From Phlebiopsis flavidoalba (lineage: Eukaryota > Basidiomycota > Agaricomycetes > Polyporales > Phanerochaetaceae), in assembly GCA_035772785.1 (NCBI GenBank), contig JAOCPU010000061.1:62001-126000 (forward strand): 64,000 nt of DNA, read 5' to 3'. The number at the start of each line of letters is the position of its first letter. Within the stretch, counting starts at the first letter, position 1. The notes beneath the pieces were generated by a model that saw only the letters and a program-made list of their open reading frames with translations, did not search any database and was not told the origin of the DNA. Both the position numbers and the translations under genes were made by a program. This document shows, in pieces, positions 11,826 through 23,112 of this stretch.

Positions 11826-12461
11826 ATGAAACGTGGGGGGTATGACAGGAGCGATGGGGAGCGACTGCAACTTCGCGCCGCTATTTATGCATGGCAGCAG
11901 CACCAGCTGATTCCATCGCAAGGCCCCCCGCCGCATCGCGAGCAGAGACAGACGACATCATCGACAGACTGGCTGATGCCTGATCGAACCTTGCACCCCC
12001 CGGTCGCCGGCCCCGCCCCCCAGCAACCCCGCACGCATCGCCGCCGACCCAACCCGCGCCCGGCGAAACACCCCTTGCGCGCGCGCGTGCCTGGGCTGGC
12101 CCTGCGCGCACACGCCGGGACGCGCCCCGCGCACCGACATTGCGCGCCCCACCGCCCCCGCTGATTCGCATCCCCGGACCTGTGCACCCCATCACGCCCC
12201 TGCATCGCGATCCCGCGGTGCTGTTCGCCGAGGGCGACTGGCGCGGTTCTCCCTTCGCGGGTGGGCTGTCAACGGGGAGCGGGTCGTCGTGTGGGAAGTC
12301 GCCAGGGACGCAGGGGCAAGTCGCATGCGCAAGTCTGGGGAGGCGCCTGCGCCACAGCGGGGCATGCCAAAGCCACGTTGTGTCCACGAAGACGCGCTGC
12401 GTCTCTCTTCGTTCTCATGGTCGCTCGTACGCCGGGGCGTCCCGCGGATTTGGTGGGTGTG
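11826..12461 (+). other. GC-rich stretch between the ppo 5' end and the right inverted repeat
   Basis: A plus-strand ATG at 11888 opens a short Ala/Pro-rich frame that stops after 30 codons. Downstream, another plus frame (12180-12490) reads proline-rich sequence and then NGERVVVWEVARDAG. I recognise no domain. It could be the promoter region of the ppo gene, or a divergent unknown gene with frame errors. Confidence 0.25.
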
Positions 12462-12623
12462 TCGGCTGACGCTGGCGTACCTCGCTTGCTAGAGCTGTAT
12501 GAAATATTACACCACACGTCGCCCAAAATGTAGTGGGCCCAGAGGCTGCGAGCTGCGCCACACCACTAGGGGGTTCTCTACGCTGCGGAGTGTAAATGCG
12601 AAGAGGCAAAAGAAGAAGCTAAA

Positions 12624-12771
12624 ACACAGATGGGCAGGTAGGAGTCGTGAACCCACGCCCCTTGCAGCAGGCGAACCGCGGGTCATAACGTGTGATAACA
12701 CACAAACAGGGCTCAAGCCCTGTGCCTGCTGGCTGCCACGCTCTAACCTGCTGAGCTACTGCCATCTGTGC
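12624..12771 (-). ncRNA. tRNA-like module T4 with long terminal stem
   Basis: Inverted homologue of T3. The ends TGCCATCTGTGC (12760-12771) and CACAGATGGGCA (12625-12636) pair with one extra G. D-arm TAGCTCAGCAGGTTAGAGC and B-box GTGGGTTCACGACTCC are present. The middle contains a hairpin CAGGGCTTGAGCCCTG. Confidence 0.45.
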
Positions 12772-12930
12772 AGCCGTGCGTAACGGGAATCGGCTATATC
12801 CATGTGTAACGCATATTATCCGCAGTGTGGTGAACTGAGGTTAGTACACAACCCAGACAAAGTCTTTGTCGTGCCGCAGTAGCGCTTCCAGTCGTACTCT
12901 TCACCGCAAACGCCAATCTAAAAAGCAAAG

Positions 12931-13024
12931 GCATGCGAGATAGGACTTGAACCTATGCCCTCGGAGATGTGCCAGTCCCACTGGGCACAACGCCACGCTC
13001 TGGCCGACTGAGCTACACGCACAC
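12931..13024 (-). tRNA. tRNA-like module T2
   Basis: Inverted homologue of T1, with D-arm TAGCTCAGTCGGCCAGAGC and T-arm ATAGGTTCAAGTCCTAT; this is the best T-arm of the family, with five Watson-Crick pairs. The internal hairpin of T1 is kept but has lost one base. No canonical anticodon arm, so no amino acid is assigned. Confidence 0.45.
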
Positions 13025-13031
13025 GGCAAGA

Positions 13032-13861
13032 CTCTGGGGAAAGAGTATAGGTCCATGACGTTTTTCTGTGTGATGAAGGCGGGTACTGGTATACTTATCA
13101 ACACAGTGCTGTGATCACCGCTTGAGCTAAGTCCCCTACTATCACGCGGAGGCTGGAGATGTTGATCGGCGTCTCAATCCAGAGGCGTCCGGACGTTTGG
13201 AGAACATCGTAGGCACTGTCTGCAGCGACAGAAACTGTTACCATTGCGGCTCTGTGCCACTTGCTCATTTCCAAGATCATGGTCGGTAGCTGAAACCATC
13301 AGCCATAGGAGCCCAATTGATCGGCGAGCAGCTACTGGGGTCCTGTCCCGGCAATGGCCGCAGATGGCATCAGACCGGAAGGACCCCTGGGCCTTCTCGA
13401 GTATGAGGCTCTCATGAGGGCTCTACTTAAACTGGCCCCGGTGCAACTTACATGTAACTAGTACTTTGCGCGAGCTCACATACAACTTGCGCATAGCTCC
13501 GTGCACCGTGCACATGAGCTGGACGCACCGCATCCTTAAACTTCTCATGGCGTCTACTTGTTGCTGGGTTCACGGCTGAAGTACTGATCAATTCCCTCAT
13601 GGTCCCACGCTTTCTTAACCCACCGTACATTCCGAATCGAATCCAATCTACAAAACACGCATTACGACGTGGTTTTCTACAGAAGTATCTAGGCTTCGCG
13701 CGAAGCCCGACTGCGTCACGCCGAATTGGCGTGCGAAGCGGTGACTGGTGTCTTTTGTAGGTCCTGCTCCGTGCTAGAGGGCTCATATAAGTATAACGCT
13801 CTCGTGTGGCGTAGGTACGTCTCCATTCCCATCCTGTCGTTTAGACTTGAGGACTTTTATA
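13032..13861. other. intergenic region with WW-like gene promoter
   Basis: No gene recognised. A TATA-like TATAAGTATAA at 13786-13796 lies about 70 bp before the ATG at 13862 and is a reasonable core promoter for the gene that follows. Confidence 0.35.
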
Positions 13862-15858
13862 ATGTCGATATCAGAAGACGGTTCCTCCATGTCTCCCGAA
13901 CCTCTCGGGAACGAGAGACGAGAAGCGCCGCTGAAAATTGTTCCCTGCACACCAGAGGACGTACGGGGAAGCAAAGTACTCCGCGCGCACAGCGTGTTAC
14001 AGTACATTCTGACCCACTACACGGCCTACCGTCCGCGCCCTGACGAGTGTGCAGGCCCGCGGTCCCCCACCGGGACTCGAACGTGCTTGAGATACAACCG
14101 CTAACTAGGAAATTCCAGAGGTGAGTAGTATATTTGGCAATTCGGGCATGTCGTTTGTTGATGTGGACGTGAGGCCGTCTCCGCCGTCTGGATGGACACG
14201 TGGCATGTTCGCCCCCGGGGGACAACGCTATTTCCGGCACGCCGCACAGTGTGCGCACCACGCCCCTATTGCCAGACGGCGCAGTTCACACTCCACCCCA
14301 ACCGGACATTCTAGTCTGTAGTGAGACCTTTCAACATACTTGACACGGATATGCCTCTCGAGCGTGTCTCTGCTGGCATGCACGACTTGCTGGATCGTCT
14401 CTCTCAAGAGACCAGTGTTCGTCCGGAGGGCTACAGGACACTAGGAACGCCACCGTATCTATCGCGGAGGACGTCGAGCTGTGTGTACACGTAGTGAGCG
14501 GCGTCAACGGAGAGCCGGGGATCAGGGTATTACTTTGTCAGCGTGCGGACCAGGTCGTGTTTTGGCTTGAGAACGTACGTGCGGCGATGGTCACGGAGGG
14601 CGTGAGAGCTACCATATCCGAGTCGCATCTTGGTATGCGTTCTTTCAGAGCTTTTACCCCCCTTCTTACATGGTCCTATAGAGCTCGCGGTCAAGTACCA
14701 ATTCTGGTGTGTATGGCATCGGTAAGCTATTCAAGCAGCTGTCCCGATTAGTGATATTCTAATACATACCCCGCAGGGAATTGTCCGTTATGATGGGGGG
14801 GCCGATGGGGCGACTGTCCCTTTTGCTCCGAAGGGCACATGTTGAAAGACGTTCCCCAATCACCAGATGATATCAGTGACGTGATGTACGACCTTAGAAA
14901 TCTCCTCAAGAACGGAATGTGCGGTATGTGCCACATCGTACGCTGACCTCGTAGGGGGGGGGGGGGACGCGCTCCTGGATGTTTAGACCGAGTCACGTCC
15001 GACACGTCATATTTTCCTTTCGACCAGGATCAGATACCTCTTCTTCTGGAGACCATAGATGAAACGGATGGTGGGTATGCTCTTCGTGAAATTTTGACGC
15101 GACAAATTTTCACTTGGAATCGACAATATCTTGGTAGTGTGAACGATGCAAGTGGCCACATCTCGACCAATGTTGGTGAGTCCATCATTCACCGAGCGGT
15201 TGTTTGAGCGTCATGACGAGCTTTACAACGTACAGCACGAATATCTCACACCATCTGTAAGCCTGAAATTCACACAAACATCGTGCGCAAGGCCTCATTG
15301 ATCCTCTCCGCAGACTTTGAGCTGTACCAGTCGCCTTCTGGGGCGAAAGAAGGTGCTCTTCTCGATCGCAGACATGGGGGGGGGAACGTTTCTCAAGCCA
15401 AAGAGGCTCCTGTTGCTAGCCGTACTCCTGGCTCTTCTACGTCGCCCTCTCGTTCCTGTTCCTTTCATGCCCCTAGTTTACTTGGTCGCGAGCTTGACCA
15501 GCAAGCGTCGACAAACTGGTCAACCCACACCGATGGAGGAACTTTATCGTCGGTCTCAGGCGCGACTGGGACAGTGAACTCAATCACACCGTAGGTCCTT
15601 GCTCCGCATGTTCCATGCGCCGGCAAAATTTTATATACCCAATACACTGTGGCACGCGAAACTGTATACCGTGCTTCTCTCAGCCAACATCGGTTTTTCC
15701 TGCGCGATCAACGCATTCGGACAAGTGTCCTCCCTCCGAACAAAAGCACCGCGCAGATCGCTAGCTACATCTCGTCGATTCTGAGTCTGTGTCATTCTAC
15801 ATCGTCTGCCAGATTCTCACAAAGGTCTCCCAGGTTCGAGGGGATGGAGGATGTTTGA
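13862..15858 (+). pseudogene. WW-domain-like fungal protein, frameshifted
   Basis: This resembles a large Agaricomycete family often annotated as WW-domain containing, of unknown role. Seen: an ATG at 13862 followed by an acidic N-terminus (MSISEDGSSMSPEPLG); a WW-like segment PSGWTRGMFAPGGQRYF (14185-14240) with the expected first Trp and aromatic pair; AEDVELCVHV; ADQVVFWLENVR and ISESHLG (14550-14635), the family's most typical block; SPDDISDVMYDLRNLLKNG (near 14860-14915); STAQIASYISSI (near 15750) and FEGM near the end. The blocks lie in different frames, with plausible introns (for example donor at 14730, acceptor before 14777). The usual C-terminal hydrophobic segment is not readable after 15858. 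The family call rests on block order; frame breaks make function doubtful. Confidence 0.5.
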
Positions 15859-17554
15859 GCTATGATTCTAGCCAGGTGTGACCAATCCAGACTTGGTGGT
15901 GCTGGGGCTCAATCAAGCCTTATTAGATCGAGCCTTATGAGCTGATCATGGCGGAGCCAAATCTCCGAAGTCGCTTGATCGCATACAGGTATGGACATCT
16001 GAGCTCTTCTTGCGAATCGGAAACCTGTGAATAACAGTCGTCCTCGTATCCAACTTGACAGTCTCCCGACGGCCCTTTTCCTGTGGAGGTGAGAGTGACA
16101 CATATCTGCCACATGGCACATTGTCCAACGCACAACTTTTGATCTGCAGCTAGCACAATCACGCTTCCTCACGCGATACTGTTCGTCTTCTTCGACGACA
16201 CGTCCGTCGCACCAGGGTAGCCGTAGGCGCCGTCACAATCGTCCTTGCCGCGACGCTGCTCCTGCTGCTTTTCCTCGACACACAGCATCCAACAAACGTA
16301 AGCCACACCAGCGTGTACACGCGCGCGCTCGTCTTCCTTCCGGGGTCTCCTCACTGCATGCAAGCGCCAATATGATTGGGGAGAAAAGGGGAGGGAAGCG
16401 TGGGCAAGGTTTTACATTTTGATACAATCTCTTTTCCCAATTTTGATCAGGGATTGGGTAGACTATTCCATGCCTTTTACCATCCTTTGATCATGTGGCA
16501 AAGTCAAACTCATTCGAGGACATAAGACTTGTGAACAAAGGAACGGAACTTTAAGTACCTGACCAAGGGGCCCCTACAGCGTCGGAGACACGCTGAGACA
16601 CGTGGAAATGGTGTAACCTTTTTTCCAAAGCTTTGCCCGTCGACAAAGGTCTGAACTTTCCCACGTGCTTTATTAAGTAAAGATTGATTGTAAAATGAAT
16701 CCCTATATATAGACAGAAATAGGCGCATAAAAGGTGAGATCAAAAACGAAAAAAAACCTTACCACAATCTTTTCGCCCTTTTCCGTCCCGCAATATTGAC
16801 GCTTGCATGAAGTGCCTCCGTCGTGGGCTAACCAGCGCAGCGCGCAACAGCAGCGGCAACTCGGAAGGACAACGCGGCCACAGGAGGAACCCCACGGGGA
16901 ACCTTCCCTGAACAGCCTTTCTCCACACACACGAGGGCGAGAGAGCTGGAGGAACCGGTTCACGCTGCGCGCGTAACTCACTGGCTCGTCCATTACCAGT
17001 ATGCGGCCGCCGCCCGTTCGGCGGGGGGGATCAGTCGGAAGGCACGGAGCGGCTTACGGAGCCTGGGGACGGAGCCTGGCCTGCCTTGACGGGACCAGGC
17101 TGCGTTTTGCGTCGTCTGCTGGAATAGGTTTAGGACGTCCCCCCCCAAAAGCCGCGGGTCGACGATTCTGTCAGAAGAAGGGACCAATGACTCGTGGCGG
17201 TAGATGCGTGCTGTTGCAGTAGGCCTGAAGATCGAGGCAGAGTTGGCAAAAAGGTGTATGATGGTTGGAATATGGAATTTTGTTGTCCACAAAAAAAGGC
17301 CCTAGCGATCGATGACTACAATCCTAAAAGCGTGTGGCAGCAGGTTCTCAGTAATGAATCACGTGCTAAAGAGTCAAACATAGATGTGTAGACTATGGCT
17401 GAGGCTTATCGACGGCTTTCCTGATCTTCGCGTTTACACTGGACACATTTGGTATATTGCACTGTGGCATGTTGCAGCCTTGAAAGTTGAAACTTGAAAG
17501 TCACCAATGATCAGTCAATGCATACAGACGCGGAAAAGCAAACAAAGGTGAGAC
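15859..17554. other. unassigned stretch
   Basis: No gene recognised. On the plus strand, 16180-16310 reads a basic stretch followed by a strongly hydrophobic segment (AVGAVTIVLAATLLLLLFLD) before a GT splice-like site at 16309. It could be a single membrane-anchor exon, but nothing around it is identifiable. Confidence 0.25.
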
Positions 17555-17676
17555 GCACACACGCATGATAGGAATTGAACCCATGCCTTGAATCCCTGGG
17601 CCGCGGATATCCCACGTCCTCATAAGCTCGGTATCCACGCTCTGATCCTTGCTGAGCCTACACACGCGTGTGAGCG
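17555..17676 (-). ncRNA. tRNA-like module T5 with long terminal stem
   Basis: Reading the minus strand: 5' stem CGCTCACACGCGTG, D-arm TAGGCTCAGCAAGGATCAGAGC, then a T-arm-like ATGGGTTCAATTCCTAT, and 3' stem CATGCGTGTGTGCG. The terminal stems pair over 12 of 14 positions. Their sequence is unrelated to the stems of T1-T4. No anticodon assigned. Confidence 0.4.
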
Positions 17677-18027
17677 TACAGGACCAGCCAAAACCGGCTA
17701 TATCGGAATTCTTGTGAGCACGAGTTTTCGTCGCGGTCATATGTCATCTACACTTGGTTGTTCAGCCCACTGAGCTGTTCTGATAAATAGGCTGTACATA
17801 CTGCTGTCTGCCGCGCACAACAGCTGGATGCGAGTGCTGGTGGTTCCTTCGGCGATCATGAGATAGAAGGAGATAGCCATTGATACTAGCTGACAACAAC
17901 CTGGCCAGTCCCTAGGCTAATAGGCAGCGTCCCGCGCTCCTCCAGAGGAGTGCAAGTCCAAGAAGGTATCCATGTACCACACTGCTTGAACTTGAGCTTG
18001 TGTTATACGCAGAAAGCAAAAATGCAG
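17677..18027. other. spacer between tRNA-like modules
   Basis: I see no gene or further element in this stretch. Confidence 0.3.
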
Positions 18028-18153
18028 ATGCACGCCACACGTAACCGCGGTATGGAATTCGAAACAGCAACGCCCTTGACCTGGCGGCACGTTTTGATGC
18101 CCGGCAATGTCACCGGACTCTGGACCCCGGCTGAGCTACAGGTGTGCGTGCAT
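18028..18153 (-). ncRNA. tRNA-like module T6 with long terminal stem
   Basis: Reading the minus strand: 5' ATGCACGCACACC, A-box TAGCTCAGCCGGGGTCCAGAG, a degenerate B-box GTTTCGAATTCCA, and 3' CGTGTGGCGTGCAT. The terminal stems pair over about 12 bp with one bulged G. The T-arm stem is weak, so this is the most diverged member. Confidence 0.35.
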
Positions 18154-18750
18154 AGCCCCCGGAGGGCGCAACCGCGCTATATCGAGGCTCTTCGAGGGAG
18201 AGCTGTTTCGCAGAAAATCGCAAGCTCTTGCATCAAATGCGCCCACCGCCAGCTTGCCCATGAAGTTTACTGTTTCCCTTCAGACGACGCTGCATAGAGA
18301 TCGACATAGAGCTACACCTGTCGTGTTACAGCTGCTGCAGTTCAAGTTCTGTGGGCGCTACCAATAGTGTCCCCGAAAAAGCCCTCAAGAAGCACTGAAA
18401 ACGAATCATGTCTGGTTCTTGTTTACCAAAACACTCACGAAGCTTGGATGCCTAATTTAAGTCTCGGACGGTCGGTTCAAAATCTCTGGTGTTATGCAGA
18501 TTATGGGATATCTCGTATGTAGTCTCGAGTAGCGCTCTATATACGACCGTCTGTACCACTCATGTTACTGTATTCCTACATGACAATGAAGCACGACGAT
18601 TTTGCATACGGGGCGACAGGAGTATCAGCATGTAATATGGATACGGGGTAAAGGCGCGCGTCACAACCTTCTTGAGCTCGTCTTGCTAGAACATCTTGCT
18701 CTGCTCAGAGTGGACGAGCGCGTTAGCAGCAGATCGACGAGGTAGTTAAG
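18154..18750. other. unassigned stretch
   Basis: No coding or structural signal recognised. Confidence 0.3.
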
Positions 18751-18870
18751 TCTTTTTTTTATTTTTTTTTTTTTTTTTTTTCTATTTTTTTTTCTTTTTT
18801 TTTTTTTGCTCTTTTTTTCTTTTTTTTTTTTTTTCTTTTTCTTTTCTCTTCTTTCTTATTTTTTTTTTTT
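18751..18870. repeat. 120-bp T-rich low-complexity tract
   Basis: Nearly pure T with scattered C and A. On the minus strand it is an A-rich tract. No flanking retroelement is recognised, so a poly-A tail is only one possibility. Confidence 0.9.
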
Positions 18871-19069
18871 CCCCCGCGCTCGAGTACGCGCTCGATCGTC
18901 CTTGTGCTGCGCCACAAACGGATTCACCACAATTCAGCACCCGCGCCCGCACCACGCACGAATGGCAAAGGCAAGCGCAAACGCACCCAGCACAATCTTT
19001 AGTCTCCGTCGAGCTCCTGCTGCACCGCGCAATGGATCGGCTGTCCGACCATGCCGTGGTGGTCCTGGT

Positions 19070-19480
19070 TTACTTTGATGCGAGATACGCGTTGATCTCG
19101 CCGAAGCGATGGAAGCAGGGTTCGAGTACGGACGTATGCGGGACCTTTGCGGTGGAGTCGTCCAGCAGCTTAGCGAGCAGCGAAAAATGCTGGTGCGGGA
19201 CGGGATATGCGTTGGTCCCGTAATGGATTACCGCTGGCGACACAGGTGAGTTTGTGTATTTGTAGAGGAGAAGAGACGACGGTACCTCGGCAACAGCTGC
19301 TCCGCGCTCAGCCTGCGTGTTCTTGTAGGAACGTTGCGCCGGTGTAGTTGTTCTCCTGCCCGCTCTGCCGCTGGCCCTGCGGCACGTGCGCTACGCGATC
19401 GTCTTGGACGAAGAAGCCGAGGAACTCGCTCACGGAGCCGCGTTGGTACACTCATTACAGAACCAGAAGGAGGACAGGTC
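19070..19480 (-). CDS. 3' end of an unidentified gene
   Basis: Two minus-strand stretches look like exons split by an intron of about 50 nt (donor near 19284, acceptor near 19233). The upstream one reads GSVSEFLGFFVQDDRVAHVP. The downstream one reads VIHYGTNAYPVPHQHFSLLA and ends RFGEINAYLASK followed by TAA at 19070-19072. One in-frame stop interrupts the upstream exon. I do not recognise the family. The clean ending and lack of low-complexity bias make it more than chance. Confidence 0.35.
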
Positions 19481-22400
19481 CGAGGCGCTGCTCAGCGTCG
19501 TGGAGGTCTGGTGCGGGGGCGCGAGCACAACAGCGATGAGAGAAGATCTTCATGTTAGTGTATAGGTCGTAAGAAGGAGATATCCAAGCAAAACAGATCC
19601 GGACAGATGAAGAGACAAGAGATAACGGGCGTGTCGAGTGGAACAAAGAAGACGTGCAGTGATGAGTCGCAGAGCACTGAGTGCAGCTTCCACCCAGGAG
19701 GCGCAGGCGTGACGCTGTGACGAACATTGATCTGTGACGTCAGCCACCGACATCCCAGCACAGCCGGACACTGGCATGGCTCGCTCCCGTTACATCCGCC
19801 CGCCATGTCCTCCGCCATGAGTCCCAGTCTGGTCCATGGCAATTCTTATGGGCGCTCGCTTGGCCTCGCATACCTGATCTCGCTACATCTGGCTGATTAT
19901 CCATGCTATACATCGCTTCTGGCATCCACGCTCGCGCCAAAGCTGCGTCGGGCCTCCTCCCTTCCTCGTCAGGCGGCGGCAGGAGGCGTGGGTGTATAGC
20001 GAACGTCAAAGTCGAGCTCAAACACGTACACTTAAAGGTTGGACTCGGACCCGCATTCACAACGATTGCGACACGATAGGTGCTCGCAGTGGCCATTCTC
20101 AAAAGGCCCGAAATGCCATCCCGAAAGCGCCGGTAGCTGTCAGCGTTGTACGATTTTGGAAGCATTTGGGGGGTAATGGGAATGCTTGCAGGAATATACC
20201 TGACAGCTTCACCTATGCTGTGGTCTCTGGAACCTCTGTTTGTAGACACCAGCTTACCACCTGCCCCTGCCTACACAGCTGACTCGGACGGTGATTTCCA
20301 TGGACACTGAGGTCATCCTGAATTCGATATTCGGAAAAACGCGTCTCGAGACGAGCACGCTTCAGTTGATTGTCACGCGTACTCGCATTTGATAAAGTGC
20401 TTCTTCTATTGTATGGCTCACATTCCAATAATTAGCTTCAAGGACTGACGTTACCGCTATCCACACTTGCCGTTCCTCGTGCTCAGCTCTCCTTCATCTG
20501 CAAGGTCATTTCACGATGGCCGGCGCACGCGATCACGCCGCGATGTACTATATGCGGATTTTTTTCCTACTGCGCCCTGTACTGACAGGTGCTTTAGGGG
20601 AAATCCCTTCCCTCCTCTCTCCATACGGCGCCATCGCTCACTATTATCCTCCCTTAGGCCATATGTTCTCGCTCTCGACTCGGGCGTCGACTCGTCTCTC
20701 CCTCGCGCTCGCACTCCGCGTTTCTCTCATCCGGCGCATTTCACGAACATCATCCTGTATATGCCTCGTAATTGGCTTCTCACTGGGCTCGGTCTGAGCG
20801 CGATTCTCTTGGCCCTGTCCTTTGGCTTATAGGGACGTGCGCGTCTCTGGTCGCGTCGTCGTAAGCCTGAGCGAGGGTGCGTACTCCTTGAAATGTGTCG
20901 AAAAAGGCTGAGCGAGAGACACGCCTACACGGATCTCTGGCCGCTGGCAAACGTTGCCTACCTAGAGGTGCCGTGATCACAGAACCGGCTGGACGACACA
21001 TCTTCGCGTGCAGCAGTACCCTGCCAAGCGTGATGCTTTGGGTCTTAGAATACCTTTCGAGCCCGCTTCAGCGCAACACACAGGGCGATCTTAGGATGGT
21101 GCACGGACGCATCATGGTACGAAAGTGAGACCCCCCGTTACACCCCTGTACTCAACGCTCTATAACTGACGCCACCCCTCATCAGGTCTCCCGGGGGATT
21201 GCTGCACCGCGTCCCGGCTCCACGCGCAAATGCATCGTGGCTTTGCCGCCACGGTAAGCTCTAGCGGTGGTGCTCCGACACTCCCGTATTCCAGCGTCGC
21301 GTTGCGCGGCGACCAGCACGTCACGCGTATTGAGTTTTACGCGGGACACACAGAGGAGACGGTCGTGTGGAGTGGACCGCGGACGGAGCTGCGGGAAGAC
21401 GGTCGGTCGCCTCTCTTTCTTCCGACACACAATGCTGACTTGGTCGGTGTAGTCGAGACAGGTGCGTTTCTTCCTCGTTGGATTATCCTGCCCTGTGGCT
21501 TTCCGCCACTACAGCGTCCACAATTTTCAGAGTGCGTGTGCCTCTCGTGAGCGTCGAACAGGCGCAAGTGCTGACAAGGGCATAGATATAGTAACGACGA
21601 CGCTCAGGCCTCATTCTCTATTTCCTGTTCAAACCTTCTCCCCCCCCGCTGGCCTCGCCTCGAACAAGTCCTCAGCTGCTTGACGCACGGACTAGTTGCT
21701 GATGATCGCGCGATCGACCAGTCTGTCCGAAAACGCCGCGATACGCGCCGCGTTCGGGCGACGCAGAGCTCGGTGTGGGCCGGTCGCGTCCGGGCCGGAC
21801 TCCGCCCCGGCATGGACTCCGTCGTACCACCAACTGAAAGGGGAGTGCAAGTGTCAATTGGGGCGATGATGGGGGTCGCCGTCTTGGAAGCAGTATGGCG
21901 CGCTTTTTGAAGGTGTGGTGGCATCCCTTTTTGTTTTTGATGATGAGGCCGCTTGGCTCGATGACTCGTAGCGTTCAATTAATGAGGTCTTTCATCGTCG
22001 CCTCTGCCATGCCCATTCTCGGTAAACGCTGGGTGAGACCCATGATCAAAGTCGCGTTGTAGCTCATTCAGATTTACCTGCGCGACGAGATATCTGCGGT
22101 GTTACATTTCACAATCATGAGGCGAGTATCCAGGGGTGATAGTTTGCTGGATTGATGAGCGTGCTGCAGGCTTATTTGAATGTTGGCTGACAGGGGGGGG
22201 GGGTCGTATAATCACTTATAGGGCTTTACAGCTTACGTGAAATCTGCAGAGGTCGTAGGCGATGGTATAGAAACATCGCGACAGCATCTGCACTCTCTGG
22301 GGCGGACGCCGTTGGCAAGTTACTGCTAAAGCACTCCGAACCGGATCGAGGTGGCTAACCTCGTTTTATCCACGGGCGGGCCTCAGCGTCTGGCATCTCT

Positions 22401-22740
22401 GACTGGTGTCGGGGCTGTATCATGTCTACATCTTCAAGAACAGCAGATTCCATTCCGATGAACAGTAGATTTCATCTTCGAAAGTAAAGATCCGCATCTC
22501 CGAGAACAGCGAAACTCTACACTCAACAACGGCGTGGTCGTTGTCGTGTGTCCCCCTTACCCACTTCTTGCCACTACCCACTCGCCGTCCGTCGGTTCCA
22601 GCATCTCAACGAGAGGTGAGACTAAATTATATCCTGTGGAGCCCGATGAACTAATAAACTCTCACCAGATAATGTCGAATGTGAGCAGGTCAAAGTCTCG
22701 AGAGTTGGACATTAATTAATGCTCGGTTAGGCTAGTAAAT
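19481..22740. other. unassigned 3.3-kb stretch
   Basis: No family recognised on either strand. The longest open stretch is 19740-20249 (-), 169 codons, and includes NCHGPDWDSWRRTWRADVTG; it may continue the unidentified gene ending at 19070. On the plus strand, 20516-20800 reads a hydrophobic, signal-peptide-like sequence and 21230-21550 a 106-codon frame, with a plausible intron at 21126-21185. G or C runs of 8 or more interrupt the region near 21641 and 22192. Confidence 0.25.
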
Positions 22741-23112
22741 ATGCTACAATCAGAGCAAACAAAAAGCTCGCGGCACAAGTTTTCGCAGGTGAGAGATATA
22801 GAGATTTCTGATCACGCCGTTGCTTATCGTGTGCAGAGCGGGCACCTCAAACAGACGTGCAGAGGAGGAAACTACGAGCGCAGCCAAACCCACAGGTTGT
22901 TCCATTTGTTTGTTCATGGCACTCAATGCTCATTGTTTGTAGAAAGTACCCCAACGCATGCAAAAGCCTTAGCTATGTAGACGCAGCACGTCGAGCTGTC
23001 CCAGATCAACATTCACACCTAACGGAACAGCTGGGAAAACCACGGAACCGACCTCGCCTGACACTGGACTTACTGAGCACTCAACCACCACACTCAGGCG
23101 TCGAGGATAAAC
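22741..23112. other. region 5' of the second HET relic
   Basis: An ATG at 22741 opens a 16-codon stretch followed by a GTGAGA donor-like site, which could be a first exon of the HET gene. Otherwise nothing recognised. Confidence 0.2.

Larger units (their letters stand above)
12462..13031 (-). repeat. ~570-bp repeat unit with two tRNA-like modules, right inverted copy
   Basis: This is the reverse-oriented counterpart of 6545-7095, with the same order of parts: short module (13024-12931), spacer, long module (12771-12624), and tail with TTTTGGGCGACGTGTGGTGT. Together the two copies form inverted repeats around 5.4 kb that contains the ppo gene. No target-site duplication is visible outside either copy. 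Confidence 0.65.

Noticed and set aside
14040..14110. B-box-like GGACTCGAAC (reverse strand) suggesting another tRNA
   Set aside because: The T-arm and acceptor do not pair and it lies inside the WW-like gene span.
18806..18890. Phe/Ser-rich reading frame in the T-rich tract
   Set aside because: Low-complexity translation with no further support.
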